From contig NZ_JAFCJI010000001.1 in assembly GCF_018131105.1 (NCBI RefSeq), positions 806,001 through 870,000 of the forward strand: a stretch of 64,000 nt of DNA, written 5' to 3'. Both the position numbers and the translations under genes were made by a program. Position 1 is the first letter of the stretch. Each line of letters opens with the position of its first letter. Under the pieces are notes generated by a model that saw only the letters and a program-made list of their open reading frames with translations, ran no database searches and was not told the origin of the DNA. The stretch comes from Bradyrhizobium manausense. GTDB lineage: Bacteria; Pseudomonadota; Alphaproteobacteria; Rhizobiales; Xanthobacteraceae. Below are positions 12,654 through 21,374 of this stretch, one piece after another.

Positions 12654-13433
12654 TCAAGACCGGTAGCCCGGAAGCTCGCGGTCGAGCTTGCGCAGCAGCG
12701 GCGGCCAGACGAGGTTGGTCGCGCGCAACTCGGCGCGGTCGCGATTGGCGAGCAGCTCGGTGTTCTTCTCGATCGCGATCTCCTCGACCGGATAGACCGG
12801 CGTGCCCAGCGCGCGGGTGCGCACCTGCATCGAGCAGGCGCGCTCGAGGTGGTACATGCGCTCGAAGGCGGAGGCGACCGAGCGGCCGACGGTCAGCGTG
12901 CCGTGGTTGCGCAGCAGCATGTGATTGTGGTCGCCGAGGTCCTTCTGCAGCCGCGGCCGCTCGTCGTGATCGAGCGCGATGCCTTCATAGTCGTGATAGG
13001 CGAGATCGTGGGTGACGAGCTGCGCGGTCTGGTTCAGCGGCAGCAGGCCTTCGGCGCTGCTCGACACCGCGGTGCCGTCGAGGGTGTGGAGATGCAGCAC
13101 GCAGATGGCATCCTCACGCACCTCGTGGATCGCGGAATGGATGGTGAAGCCGGCCGGGTTGATGCTGTACTCGCTCTCCGAGAGCTGGTTGCCGTGCAGA
13201 TCGACCTTGACCAGGCTCGAGGCCGTGATCTCGTCGAACATCAGCCCATAGGGGTTGATCAGGAAATGATGGTCGGGGCCGGGCACGCGCGCGGAGATAT
13301 GGGTGTCGACCAGATCATCCCAGCCGTACAGCGAGACGAGGCGATAGCAGGCGGCGAGATTGACCCGTTGCTGCCACTCGGCCTCCGTCATGTCGGACGG
13401 CACTTCCTTCAGGCGGGCTTCCGCTGGTGACAT
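12654..13433 (-). CDS. Class II aldolase/adducin family protein
   Basis: A 259-residue cytoplasmic protein of the zinc-dependent fuculose-aldolase/adducin fold. The metal histidines are in VLHLHTLDG, about residue 115, with a later histidine in LLRNHGTLTVG. Close relatives are annotated only at family level; substrate unknown. ATG 13433 is preceded by a GGAG site, whereas the longer open frame to 13532 has an unlikely arginine-rich leader. Convergent with the M20 peptidase gene. Confidence 0.88.
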   Translation of the reverse strand: MSPAEARLKEVPSDMTEAEWQQRVNLAACYRLVSLYGWDDLVDTHISARVPGPDHHFLINPYGLMFDEITASSLVKVDLHGNQLSESEYSINPAGFTIHSAIHEVREDAICVLHLHTLDGTAVSSSAEGLLPLNQTAQLVTHDLAYHDYEGIALDHDERPRLQKDLGDHNHMLLRNHGTLTVGRSVASAFERMYHLERACSMQVRTRALGTPVYPVEEIAIEKNTELLANRDRAELRATNLVWPPLLRKLDRELPGYRS

Positions 13434-13562
13434 GGCAAATCTCCGAACCTCGTTGTTGCGGGAAGGGAGCCTAGTCTCGGGTGAAGCCGGCAGCAAGGCG
13501 AGCAAAGCGCGGCAGTTCAGCGTAGCTCGCATGGGGCGGGCTACGGGCTCGGGAGAAAATGA

Positions 13563-15212
13563 CTACGGCGCCGGGATCGACAGCAGGCTGGAAATGCTGC
13601 GGCCGCGGATGTCGTAGACGCGCGCGAACACGACGTCGTCGCGCTTGATCTCGACCATCACCGGCGCGGTGAGACCCTTGCAGTAGAATTCGCCGAGCGT
13701 CATGGCGAAATCGGCAGCATTGGAATCCCAGCCGATGGTGAAGTCGGGGCCGAGTGCGACTTGCGCAGGACGCTGCGGACCGCACACCGCGACTTTCCAT
13801 TTGCGATTGCGCGGCGGCACTTCCTGGCGCTCGACCAGTTGCTCGCGCAGGCCGTCGGAGGCCTGTTTCAGCGCGAGGCCCCAATAGTCCAGCATGAAGC
13901 GGTCGTCGGCGCCGCGCACCGTGCCGGCGATGTGGTTGAAGTGGGTGTACTGATAGGGATGCAGCCGGATCATTTCGGCGAGTGGCAGCGCCAGGCCGAA
14001 ACAGAACAGTGCGAGCATGGCCGGCTGCCAGGCGCGGTGCTTGGTGCGCAGGCGCTCCATGCTCCATCCGAAGGCGACGCCGCCGAGCACCGCCATCGGC
14101 GGGATCACGAACACAAAGTGGCGGATGCCGTTGTAGAGCGCCGGGCGCTTCACCATCGCGATCGCGAGCGGCAGGGTGGCCGCGAGCGTCAGCATCAGCA
14201 TGATCGTCTTGCGGCGCGCGGGAACATCGTGGCGCGGCAGCATGACGAAGGTGCCGACCGCGGCGCCGATCATCAGCACCAGCATCACTTCGGGCAGCTG
14301 CAGCGCGAACAGCGTCGGCAGATACGACCAGGGCATGTCCGGCACGGACACGATCGCGCCATCGAACATCTCCTTCCAGGGCTTCTCGAAGAAGTGCGAG
14401 AAATAGGTCAGCGCCTCGAATGGATTGCCGGGCTCCATGATCGACCACGGCCAGATCAGGCCCATCACGAGATAGCCGAGCGCAAGACCGGGCAGCAGCA
14501 CGTAGACGACATGGGCGAAACGCCTGATGGCCTCGCGCGCGCCTTCGACGCGCAGTTCCTCGAGGAACAGCGGCACGAAGCCGATCATGGCGTAGACCAG
14601 CGCGAGCCCGCCGAGAATGCGCGTGCCGAGCGAGAGACCGGCTCCGAGGCCGACGATCAGGATCGTGCGCGGCGAGGGCTTTGGATATTCTTCGGCGAGC
14701 CGGACCAGGCCCAGCATCAGGATGATCATTGCCACCGCGAAGGGCGCATCCTTCGGGTTCATGAACATGTGGCCGTAGAAGATCGGGCAGAGCGCGAGCA
14801 GCAGGAGCGAGGCGAGGCCGGCAAGAGGCCCGCCGACGCGGCGGCCGAGCCGCCACGTCACCGCAAGTCCGATCACGCCGACGATCGCGCCGACCAGGCG
14901 TCGCGTTTCGAACAGCTCGAGCGGAATGACCTTGTGCAACAGCGCCGCGGCCATGTCGAAACCACCGCCATACATATAGAGATTGGCGAAGGAGAGCGCG
15001 GACGTGTCCTTGAAACCGGAGCCGAACATGCGCAGCAGCAGGTCGGCATATTCCGCGTGCGTATAATCGTCCCAGCCGAGCCCGTAGTCGCGGAAGGTCA
15101 GGCCTGCGATGACCGCGACGGCAGCCAGCACCAGCATGGCGAGGTCGTCGCAAGTTCGCTCAACCGAGCGCCCGAGAGGCGTGTCGAGCGCCGAAGTCGT
15201 GATCGATGTCAT
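13563..15212 (-). CDS. GT39/ArnT-like membrane glycosyltransferase
   Basis: A 549-residue protein with about eleven transmembrane segments and the GT39 (protein mannosyltransferase/ArnT) layout: an acidic first loop, YGLGWDDYTHAEYAD around residue 43, and later MNPKDAPF, which are the expected lipid-linked sugar-binding regions. It probably moves a sugar from a polyprenyl carrier to an envelope acceptor. Together with the GT87-type gene at 9647 it suggests envelope glycan work in this region, though the two are not in one operon. Confidence 0.82.
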   Translation of the reverse strand: MTSITTSALDTPLGRSVERTCDDLAMLVLAAVAVIAGLTFRDYGLGWDDYTHAEYADLLLRMFGSGFKDTSALSFANLYMYGGGFDMAAALLHKVIPLELFETRRLVGAIVGVIGLAVTWRLGRRVGGPLAGLASLLLLALCPIFYGHMFMNPKDAPFAVAMIILMLGLVRLAEEYPKPSPRTILIVGLGAGLSLGTRILGGLALVYAMIGFVPLFLEELRVEGAREAIRRFAHVVYVLLPGLALGYLVMGLIWPWSIMEPGNPFEALTYFSHFFEKPWKEMFDGAIVSVPDMPWSYLPTLFALQLPEVMLVLMIGAAVGTFVMLPRHDVPARRKTIMLMLTLAATLPLAIAMVKRPALYNGIRHFVFVIPPMAVLGGVAFGWSMERLRTKHRAWQPAMLALFCFGLALPLAEMIRLHPYQYTHFNHIAGTVRGADDRFMLDYWGLALKQASDGLREQLVERQEVPPRNRKWKVAVCGPQRPAQVALGPDFTIGWDSNAADFAMTLGEFYCKGLTAPVMVEIKRDDVVFARVYDIRGRSISSLLSIPAP

Positions 15213-15525
15213 GGCTATTGGTGACCCGGACTACCCTCTCGGCCCTGCTGGTGCGCGCGGGCCTGCTCCCCGGAATCCCTATAGCGCAGTTCCATTACCA
15301 AGTAATTGGGCATTATGGCTAAATTCCTGATGCGACGCAGCAATTTCCGATCAACTTGGAGAACATGAGAGCTAGCGGAGCGTTGCTGAAGGGAATGTGA
15401 ATAAGTCCCTGATATCCTTCCCCTTAGGAACGGCGGCGGCAATTCGTCGTTGGCGAGGAACGCAGGATGACGGTATCGTGGCGTAGCGGGTGCCGCGCGT
15501 TGATGCGCGGCCGGGGGTGTATTCG
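15213..15525. other. Intergenic region with stress-type promoter
   Basis: A 313-bp divergent gap. Its plus-strand half contains the EcfG-type promoter match at 15427-15451. The rest is somewhat AT-richer than the coding DNA around it and shows no convincing gene. Confidence 0.6.
15427..15451 (+). promoter_or_regulatory. EcfG-type general stress promoter
   Basis: GGAAC (15427-15431), a 16-base spacer, then CGTT (15448-15451). This is an exact match to the alphaproteobacterial EcfG consensus GGAAC-N16/17-CGTT, placed 75 bp before the ATG of the proline-rich membrane gene and on its strand. Sequence match only. Confidence 0.6.
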
Positions 15526-16404
15526 ATGAGCGTGGCTTTGTTGATCGCTGGGATTTTCGCCGTGGTGGCGGGCCTCCTTGCGGTCGCGTTTGGCTATTCG
15601 ATCAGGGATTTCAGCCTCGGCAGCACGCTCATAACGAGCGGAACGATGGGCGTCTGCTCCGGAATGTTACTGGTCGGCCTCTACGCCGTGCTGCTCGAGC
15701 TGCAAGGCATCGCCCGCCGTCTGGCCGGGGTGGCCTCCGCGTCCGAGGTTCGCGTGCGGCCGGTGCTGCCGCCGGGCCTCGCACCGCCAAATGGACCCAG
15801 CACGGCTGTGTCGGAGCCGGCTCCGGCAACGCGGGGCGAGCCGCCGGCCCCGGCTGCGCTGCCATGGCAGGCCGAAGTGCCCGCGCCGACGCGCCCGCGC
15901 AGCGAGGCACCGGCCGAGCCGGAGACACCTCCGCCGCCGCCGGCAGAGCCGGAACCACCGCGCCGACGCAACCTGATGTTCGCCTCGAGCTCGCGCAAGG
16001 AGCGCGAACGTGCCGAGGCGAAGGCCGCCGAGGGCGCGCCGCCGCAGGCCCACACTCAGCCTGCGGAGCCGGCCGCGCCCGACGCTCCGCACGCGAGCTT
16101 CGACGACGCCTGGCCGAAGCCGGACCGCGCGCGGCCGCCGGAGCCGCCCGTTGCGCGTCGGCCGCCGCCGCGCCCGGCGTCGACCTTCGAGCCTGCTGTG
16201 CCGCAGCCCGCCGCACCACCGCCGGCGCCCGAGCCGCCGCCGGCCGAACAAGCGCAGGTGACGGTGCTGAAATCCGGCATCGTCGACGGCATGGCCTATT
16301 CGCTCTATTCCGACGGCTCGATCGAGGCGCAGATGCCCGAGGGCATGATGCGCTTTGCCTCGATCGACGAGCTGCGCGCCCATCTCGACCAGCGCGGTGG
16401 CTGA
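15526..16404 (+). CDS. Proline-rich membrane-anchored protein
   Basis: A 292-residue protein of unknown function. Two transmembrane helices fill residues 4-22 and about 33-58. A long proline/alanine/glutamate-rich, probably disordered stretch follows to about residue 240. It ends in a compact, well-structured-looking domain of about 45 residues (VLKSGIVDGMAYSLYSDGSI to the end). The layout suggests a membrane anchor and flexible linker holding a C-terminal domain in the cytoplasm. ATG 15526 is preferred to the in-frame GTG at 15490. A stress-type promoter match lies upstream. Confidence 0.75.
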   Translation: MSVALLIAGIFAVVAGLLAVAFGYSIRDFSLGSTLITSGTMGVCSGMLLVGLYAVLLELQGIARRLAGVASASEVRVRPVLPPGLAPPNGPSTAVSEPAPATRGEPPAPAALPWQAEVPAPTRPRSEAPAEPETPPPPPAEPEPPRRRNLMFASSSRKERERAEAKAAEGAPPQAHTQPAEPAAPDAPHASFDDAWPKPDRARPPEPPVARRPPPRPASTFEPAVPQPAAPPPAPEPPPAEQAQVTVLKSGIVDGMAYSLYSDGSIEAQMPEGMMRFASIDELRAHLDQRGG

Positions 16405-16563
16405 AGACCTCGCGTGCTCAAGTAAAGTCTCCCAGTTCTCGTCGCGAGAGCAGTAATCGGTTTATATTCTCCAGTTGTCCTATTTCGGCCAAACGTATTG
16501 TTGATAGAGAATACTTCACCGTCGCCAGTGTAGCGACGGGGTCTGATTGGAGGGGGCGCGCCC

Positions 16564-16980
16564 ATGTCGGATGCCGGGGCCAAGAATTTCATCGAACTGA
16601 CGGCGAGCATCGTGTCGGCCTATGTCGGCAACAACCCGACACCGGCTGCCGAGATTCCGAACCTGATCAGCCAGGTGCATGGAGCCTTGACGCGGGTGTC
16701 CTCGGGGCGCGTGGAAGCGCCGCTGGAGCCGGCCAAGCCCGCGGTGTCGCTGAAGAAGTCGATTGCGCCCGACTATCTGGTGTGTCTGGAAGACGGCAAG
16801 CGCTTCAAGTCACTGAAGCGTCATCTGCGCACCCAGTACAACATGACGCCCGAGCAATATCGCGAGAAATGGGGCCTGCCGGCCGACTATCCCATGGTTG
16901 CGCCGAACTACGCGGTGGCCCGTTCGCAACTCGCAAAGAAGATGGGCCTGGGACAGCAGCAGCGGAAGAAGGGGAAGTAG
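16564..16980 (+). CDS. Ros/MucR family transcriptional regulator
   Basis: A 138-residue regulator, the family's usual length. MucR/Ros proteins control exopolysaccharide, motility and symbiosis or virulence genes and bind AT-rich DNA. The zinc-finger region at residues 74-92 keeps the first cysteine (C74) and one histidine (H87), but the other ligand positions are D77 and Q91/Y92. So it lacks a full zinc site while keeping the FKSLKRHL core and the MTPEQYREKWGLPADYPMVAP tail. Metal-free members of this family are known in rhizobia. The C-terminus is lysine-rich. Confidence 0.92.
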   Translation: MSDAGAKNFIELTASIVSAYVGNNPTPAAEIPNLISQVHGALTRVSSGRVEAPLEPAKPAVSLKKSIAPDYLVCLEDGKRFKSLKRHLRTQYNMTPEQYREKWGLPADYPMVAPNYAVARSQLAKKMGLGQQQRKKGK

Positions 16981-17010
16981 AATCGCGCACTCGGTCTCGT
17001 AACTCGGACT

Positions 17011-17103
17011 CGTAGGGTGGGCAAAGCGAAGCGTGCCCACGTTCTGAGTGCGATCAACGAGAGATCGTGGACACGGCGCTACGGCGCCTTTGCCCACCCT
17101 ACG
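17011..17103. repeat. Inverted-repeat intergenic element
   Basis: Exact 16-bp arms, 17011-17026 and 17088-17103 (core TAGGGTGGGCAAAG and its complement), enclose about 60 bp. It lies between the converging mucR and sufE-like genes. The motif is one I recognise as a dispersed Bradyrhizobium repeat. It could form a stable hairpin and help end transcription on both strands. Confidence 0.7.
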
Positions 17104-17121
17104 GCAGCTCACGATGAGGAG

Positions 17122-17550
17122 CTACGATGCTTCCGCCAGTGCTTCCCTCGCGTCGGTCTTGATGCGCTCGACCATCGAGCGCAGGCCGTTGGAGCGCTGC
17201 GGCGTCAGATGGTCGCGGAAGCCGAATTCGTTGAACACCGAGAGCGCATCGGTATCGAGAATCTCCTGCGGCGTACGGCCGGAGTACAGCGCGAGCACGA
17301 TCGCGACCAGCCCGCGTACGATATGCGCGTCGCTGTCGCCGCGATATCTCAGGATCGGCACGCCGGCGTCGCGATCAACCAGCTTCTGGAGCCAGACCTG
17401 GCTGACGCAGCCATTCACCTTGTTTTCGGCCGAATGCTCTTCCTCGGGCATCGGGTCCAGGGTGCGGCCGAGCTCGATGACGTACCGGTAGCGGTCGTCC
17501 CAGTCGTCCAGAAGCTCGAAATTGTCCCTGATGTCGTCGATCGAAGTCAT
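17122..17550 (-). CDS. sufE: SufE family sulfur acceptor
   Basis: A 142-residue SufE-type protein. In iron-sulfur cluster assembly SufE takes persulfide sulfur from the cysteine desulfurase SufS and stimulates it. The acceptor cysteine is C48, in NKVNGCVSQVWL, the conserved family motif. The gene stands alone, away from any suf operon in this window; rhizobia often keep a separate SufE gene of this kind. Confidence 0.92.
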   Translation of the reverse strand: MTSIDDIRDNFELLDDWDDRYRYVIELGRTLDPMPEEEHSAENKVNGCVSQVWLQKLVDRDAGVPILRYRGDSDAHIVRGLVAIVLALYSGRTPQEILDTDALSVFNEFGFRDHLTPQRSNGLRSMVERIKTDAREALAEAS

Positions 17551-17620
17551 TGATGGCCCGTGGTTCCCGCTTACTGCCTATATAGGCACGCGGGGCCGCG
17601 AAATCGATAGGATTTGGGGC

Positions 17621-18067
17621 CTAATTCGCCGTAGCCTCGGGGCCGCGCCACTCCAGCGCGAGATCGTCCTGGGTCAGCGTGTCGCGCGGCACTTCGGTGG
17701 TTGCCGCGTCGCCTTCACCGGCGACCGTGATCGAGCCGGTATGGTCGGGCGCCTTCTTGTCGTTCCTGTTGGTCTTCTCGTTCTTCTCGTCGGTGATCTG
17801 CTCCTTCTTGTCGTTGATGATCTGGTAGATCTTCTTCGCGCCGTCCTGGGCACGCTGGCCGATGATGGTCGCGGCCTGGCCGCCGACCTCGCAGGCCGCC
17901 GGCTGTCGCTTGCAGAACTGGCTCATGTCGGAAACGGCCGCGGTCGCAGCCTGCACCGCGTCGGCAGCGCCGATCTGCGGCAGCTTGTCCGATTCGGGCG
18001 TCTTGTCCCGCGGCAGGAGCACCAGCACCAGCCCGAGCCAGAATGTGATGCGGAGCAGAAAGCGCAT
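17621..18067 (-). CDS. DUF5330 family protein
   Basis: A 148-residue protein with one N-terminal hydrophobic segment (residues 1-19, FLLRITFWLGLVLVLLP), a conserved pair of cysteines in FCKRQPAACEVG, a charged lysine-rich centre and a C-terminal DTLTQDDLALEWRGP segment. This matches the rhizobial DUF5330 family of unknown function, probably membrane-anchored and facing the periplasm. It stands alone, divergent from the histidine kinase gene. Confidence 0.78.
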   Translation of the reverse strand: MRFLLRITFWLGLVLVLLPRDKTPESDKLPQIGAADAVQAATAAVSDMSQFCKRQPAACEVGGQAATIIGQRAQDGAKKIYQIINDKKEQITDEKNEKTNRNDKKAPDHTGSITVAGEGDAATTEVPRDTLTQDDLALEWRGPEATAN

Positions 18068-18456
18068 CTTATCGACCTGTTTGTTAGATCCGGCTCGCGG
18101 CGACTTCCGCGCGCGTTTCGACCTAGCAACTCTCGATAAATCGCAAGTGATTGCCTTGAGCTTAATTCGCGGAGAATTTGCGCAAAAATCTTCGCAAATG
18201 ACGGTCTCGTAAATTTTCGATTGACGAGGGCGGCCGTGGCTGTCCGGACCGTCGTATCCACCAATTCGAAACCATGAGCGTGACGGTGAAACCCTGTGTT
18301 CACCATCACCAATGATGACATTGCCAAATCGTCTAAAAATCTCCGCGATCTCGCGGTGGCCGGCGGTGGGTCGATCCGCCTTAGCACTCGTTTAAGGTCG
18401 CTCTGACACGGTGGCTCAACGACAAGGAGGCGTTCCGGCGCGTCTTTTCGAGACGA
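18068..18456. other. Intergenic region, no gene seen
   Basis: A 389-bp divergent gap between DUF5330 and the histidine kinase. It is AT-richer than its surroundings, especially 18120-18230. It has no believable open frame or strong hairpin. I looked for a CtrA box (TTAA-N7-TTAA) because the kinase is of a cell-cycle type and found none. Confidence 0.5.
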
Positions 18457-20307
18457 ATGAGCCGAAGCGCGAGACCCGTGACAGTTTTGAGTATCATCCG
18501 CGATTGTCTCGATGCACTGCTGCATCCCTCCGCGCGTTACGATGCGCTGACGCGTGCACGCCATCGGGCTTTCATGGCGCCGCGACTTCTTGGCAGCCTG
18601 GCTGCCTTTGCCGCATTTCCCGTCTATCTCGTCCTGCGTGGCGCGCCGAGCGCGATCGAAGTCGCGGCCTTCGCCTGGCTGATCGCACCGATCCTGTTGT
18701 CCTGGTTCCTGTCGCGCACCGGCCGCTATGAAGGCGCCCATGTGCTGTCGTCGCTGGCGCTCGCCGGTCTGATCATGGCGATCGCGGCGACGACCGGCGG
18801 TATCGAATCATTCGCTGCGATCTGGCTGGTCGTGGTTCCACTCGAAGCCGCGCTATCGGCCTCGCGCCGCGTTGCGGCCTTTGCCTCCTTGCTCGCACTG
18901 TCCTGCGCGGGCCTGTTGATCCTGCTCGGCCAGTTCGGCTGCCTGCCGGCCGGAGAGCTCGGCGGCGCTGAACGCGGCGTGATGATGGCATTCGGCGTCG
19001 CCTCGGCAACGCTTTATGCCGCGGGCCTTGCCTTCGGCGCAGAGTCGCTTGCGCGCACCAGCGTCACGCTGCTGTCGCGCGAGGAGGAACGCTACCGGCT
19101 GCTGGCGCGCAACATGAGCGACGTGATCTCCCGGCATCAGCGCAACGGCGCGGTGCAATTCATGTCGCCGGCGGCAGAAGCCATGCTCTGCGTGCCCGTT
19201 GCGCAACTGCACGGCCATGGCCTCTTCGACCGCGTCCATGTCGCCGATCGTCCGGCTTATCTCACCGCGCTCTCCGATGCCGCGCGCGGCGACGTGCGCA
19301 GCGTCGAATTCCGGCTGCGGCGGGAGCCGACCGGTTCCGGGCGGAGCCAGATCGACTTCATCTGGGTCGAGATGCGCTGCCGGCCACTCGATCAGGATCT
19401 CGGCCGTGATGTCATGCGTGAGGCGGAAGTCGTCGCCGTGATGCGCGACGTCACCGATCGCAAGCTCTCCGAGCAGGCGCTCGATCAGGCGCGCAGCGCG
19501 GCAGAGGACGCCGATGCCGCCAAGACGCGCTTCCTCGCCACCATGAGCCACGAGCTGCGCACACCCCTCAACGCCATCATCGGCTTTTCCGAGATGATCG
19601 CGCAGGAGCAGACCCTGATGCTGGCAGCGAGCCAGCGCAAGGAGTATGCCGAGCTCATCAACGCATCCGGCCAGCACCTGCTGTCGGTCGTCAACGGCAT
19701 CCTCGACATGTCGAAGATGGAATCGGGAAATTTCGAGATCGCGTCGGAGCCATTCGCGCCGCGCGCCTCGCTGATGCATTGCTGCAATCTGCTGGCGCTG
19801 AAGGCACGCGAGAACGGCATCGATCTCATCACCGACGCGCCGCAGGATCTTCCCGTGATGACCGGAGATCCGCGCGCCTTCAAGCAGATCGTGCTCAATC
19901 TCGTCGCCAACGCCGTCAAGTTCACCGAGCGCGGCGGCCAGGTCACGGTGTCTGCGTCGGCATCCGCCTCGCAGCTCACGCTACGCATCAGCGACACCGG
20001 CGTGGGCATCGCGCCTGACGATCTCAAGCGCATCGGTTCCCCGTTCTTCCAGTGCGGCAAGACCTATGAACGCCGTCACGAGGGCACTGGCCTCGGCCTT
20101 TCGATCGTGAAGAGCCTCGTGGCGTTGCATCTCGGCGAATTGACGGTACAAAGCAAGCTCGGCGAGGGCACCGCCGTCACAGTGAAGCTGCCGCTCGTCT
20201 ACACGCCGCCGCAAGCAAAGCCGGCCGAGAGCAAGATCGCGACGCTGACGCCGGTGCTCCGTCATGAAGTTCAGGACCAACCTGCTCTGGTGAAGAAAAG
20301 TGCCTAG
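18457..20307 (+). CDS. PAS sensor histidine kinase, DivJ/PleC-like
   Basis: A 616-residue membrane histidine kinase. Residues about 40-210 hold five or six hydrophobic helices, residues about 220-335 a PAS domain (LLARNMSDVISRHQRNG onward), then the HisKA box FLATMSHELRTPLNAIIGF with H365, and a HATPase domain with N, G1 (SDTGVGIAPDDL) and G2 (GTGLGLSIVK) boxes. H-box and architecture resemble DivJ/PleC kinases that control alphaproteobacterial division through DivK, but this assignment is by resemblance only. It is coupled to the next gene by an 8-bp overlap. Confidence 0.88.
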   Translation: MSRSARPVTVLSIIRDCLDALLHPSARYDALTRARHRAFMAPRLLGSLAAFAAFPVYLVLRGAPSAIEVAAFAWLIAPILLSWFLSRTGRYEGAHVLSSLALAGLIMAIAATTGGIESFAAIWLVVVPLEAALSASRRVAAFASLLALSCAGLLILLGQFGCLPAGELGGAERGVMMAFGVASATLYAAGLAFGAESLARTSVTLLSREEERYRLLARNMSDVISRHQRNGAVQFMSPAAEAMLCVPVAQLHGHGLFDRVHVADRPAYLTALSDAARGDVRSVEFRLRREPTGSGRSQIDFIWVEMRCRPLDQDLGRDVMREAEVVAVMRDVTDRKLSEQALDQARSAAEDADAAKTRFLATMSHELRTPLNAIIGFSEMIAQEQTLMLAASQRKEYAELINASGQHLLSVVNGILDMSKMESGNFEIASEPFAPRASLMHCCNLLALKARENGIDLITDAPQDLPVMTGDPRAFKQIVLNLVANAVKFTERGGQVTVSASASASQLTLRISDTGVGIAPDDLKRIGSPFFQCGKTYERRHEGTGLGLSIVKSLVALHLGELTVQSKLGEGTAVTVKLPLVYTPPQAKPAESKIATLTPVLRHEVQDQPALVKKSA

Positions 20308-21016
20308 AAAGTCTGCCAACGATGAAGCTGCTCCGCGCCGCCGTGGCGCCAAGGGTGGCGTTAAGGCTGCGGTCGTGGATGTCGAGACCGAGCGCAATCT
20401 CGTGATGCGCGTGCTCTTGCACAGCCCGAAGGACACGCTGGCCGGCCTCGTCGCCGCCGCGGCCGTCAGCGCCATCGTTGCGAACGCGCTGTTCCTCCAG
20501 ACCGGCCGGCATCCGGCGCCGATGTTCGGCACTGTGATCAATCTTCCCGCGCCGTCGTCCGTGTCGCTGTCTAGTCCTTTGCCGCGCCCGCGTCCCGTCG
20601 GCGCGGATACGTCGCCGCTCGAGCCGCGTGCAACCGAGTTTCGCGTCGAGCCGAAACCGGCCGAGAAGGCGCCTGAGAAGGCCGCCGAGACGACGGCCTC
20701 GACGCCGCGCTCCGGCGATCCCATGACCAATCTGGTCATCAAGTCCACCACACCGACGCCGGCCGCCGTTGCCATCGCGCGTCCGCCGGCGCCGATCCCG
20801 GTGCAGCAAAGCCCGGCGGCGCGCCGTCTCGCCGGCGTACAGCGCGCTCTGTCCGAATATGGCTACGGCAATTTGAAGATCACGGGCACGATGAGCGGCG
20901 AAACCCAGTCGGCGATCCAGACGTTCGAGCGCCAGCACAAGATGCCTGTCTCCGGCCAGGTGTCGGATCGCCTGCTGCGCGAGCTTGCCGCCGCGATCGG
21001 TCATCCCGTCGAATAG
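20300..21016 (+). CDS. Membrane-anchored peptidoglycan-binding protein
   Basis: A 238-residue protein starting at GTG 20300, which overlaps the kinase stop by 8 bp. It has a basic cytoplasmic tail, one transmembrane helix (about residues 48-67), a proline-rich periplasmic linker, and a C-terminal PG_binding_1 domain (residues about 172-235; RLAGVQRALSEYGYG and the QSAIQTFERQHKMPVSG repeat). It probably ties the inner membrane to the wall. Coupling to the kinase hints at a shared envelope or cell-cycle role. Confidence 0.82.
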   Translation: MPRKSANDEAAPRRRGAKGGVKAAVVDVETERNLVMRVLLHSPKDTLAGLVAAAAVSAIVANALFLQTGRHPAPMFGTVINLPAPSSVSLSSPLPRPRPVGADTSPLEPRATEFRVEPKPAEKAPEKAAETTASTPRSGDPMTNLVIKSTTPTPAAVAIARPPAPIPVQQSPAARRLAGVQRALSEYGYGNLKITGTMSGETQSAIQTFERQHKMPVSGQVSDRLLRELAAAIGHPVE

Positions 21017-21088
21017 GCGTCATCCTGCCGCATTCATGGATCCTCGTAGCCCTCCCGCGGCGAGGGCCGGCCACAATTGACTTCAGGA

Positions 21089-21108
21089 TATTTTGTAGTT
21101 ACAAAATA
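21089..21108. promoter_or_regulatory. Palindromic operator before brnT
   Basis: A perfect palindrome with 9-bp arms around a 2-base centre (TATTTTGTA-GT-TACAAAATA). It ends 5 bp before the GTG start of brnT. Since BrnA antitoxins repress their own operon by binding a palindrome at the promoter, this is the obvious candidate site. Inferred, not shown. Confidence 0.6.
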
Positions 21109-21113
21109 ATCTC

Positions 21114-21374
21114 GTGAAAATCGTTTGGGACGAGCCAAAGCGCCGAGCCAATCTCGACAAGCACGGGATGGATTTCGCTGATCTCAACGAAGCCTTCTTC
21201 GACAATGCCTTGGTTTTGGCCACCTATGGTAACCGCTGGCGCGCAATCGGTGTCAGTGCTCGTGGTGTTGTCTCGGTTATCTTTGCAACTCGCGGAACCG
21301 AAGGCGTCAGCATTGTCAGCATGCGCCCTGCCAGCAAGAAGGAAAGGGAGCTCTATGAAAAGGCCCGCCGCTAA
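21114..21374 (+). CDS. brnT: BrnT family ribonuclease toxin
   Basis: An 86-residue toxin of the BrnT family (RelE-like fold; cleaves RNA and stops growth when free of its antitoxin). Family features are present: VWDEPKRRANLDKHGMDFAD at the N-terminus, an arginine-bearing strand GNRWRAIG, and the C-terminal MRPASKKERELYEKAR helix. It begins with GTG. brnA overlaps its 3' end by 20 bp, the standard toxin-first order. Confidence 0.92.
   Translation: MKIVWDEPKRRANLDKHGMDFADLNEAFFDNALVLATYGNRWRAIGVSARGVVSVIFATRGTEGVSIVSMRPASKKERELYEKARR

Noticed and set aside
15864..17015. Plus-strand frame spanning the proline-rich gene and mucR
   Set aside because: Alternative-frame read-through of repetitive GC-rich sequence; both real genes are in other frames.
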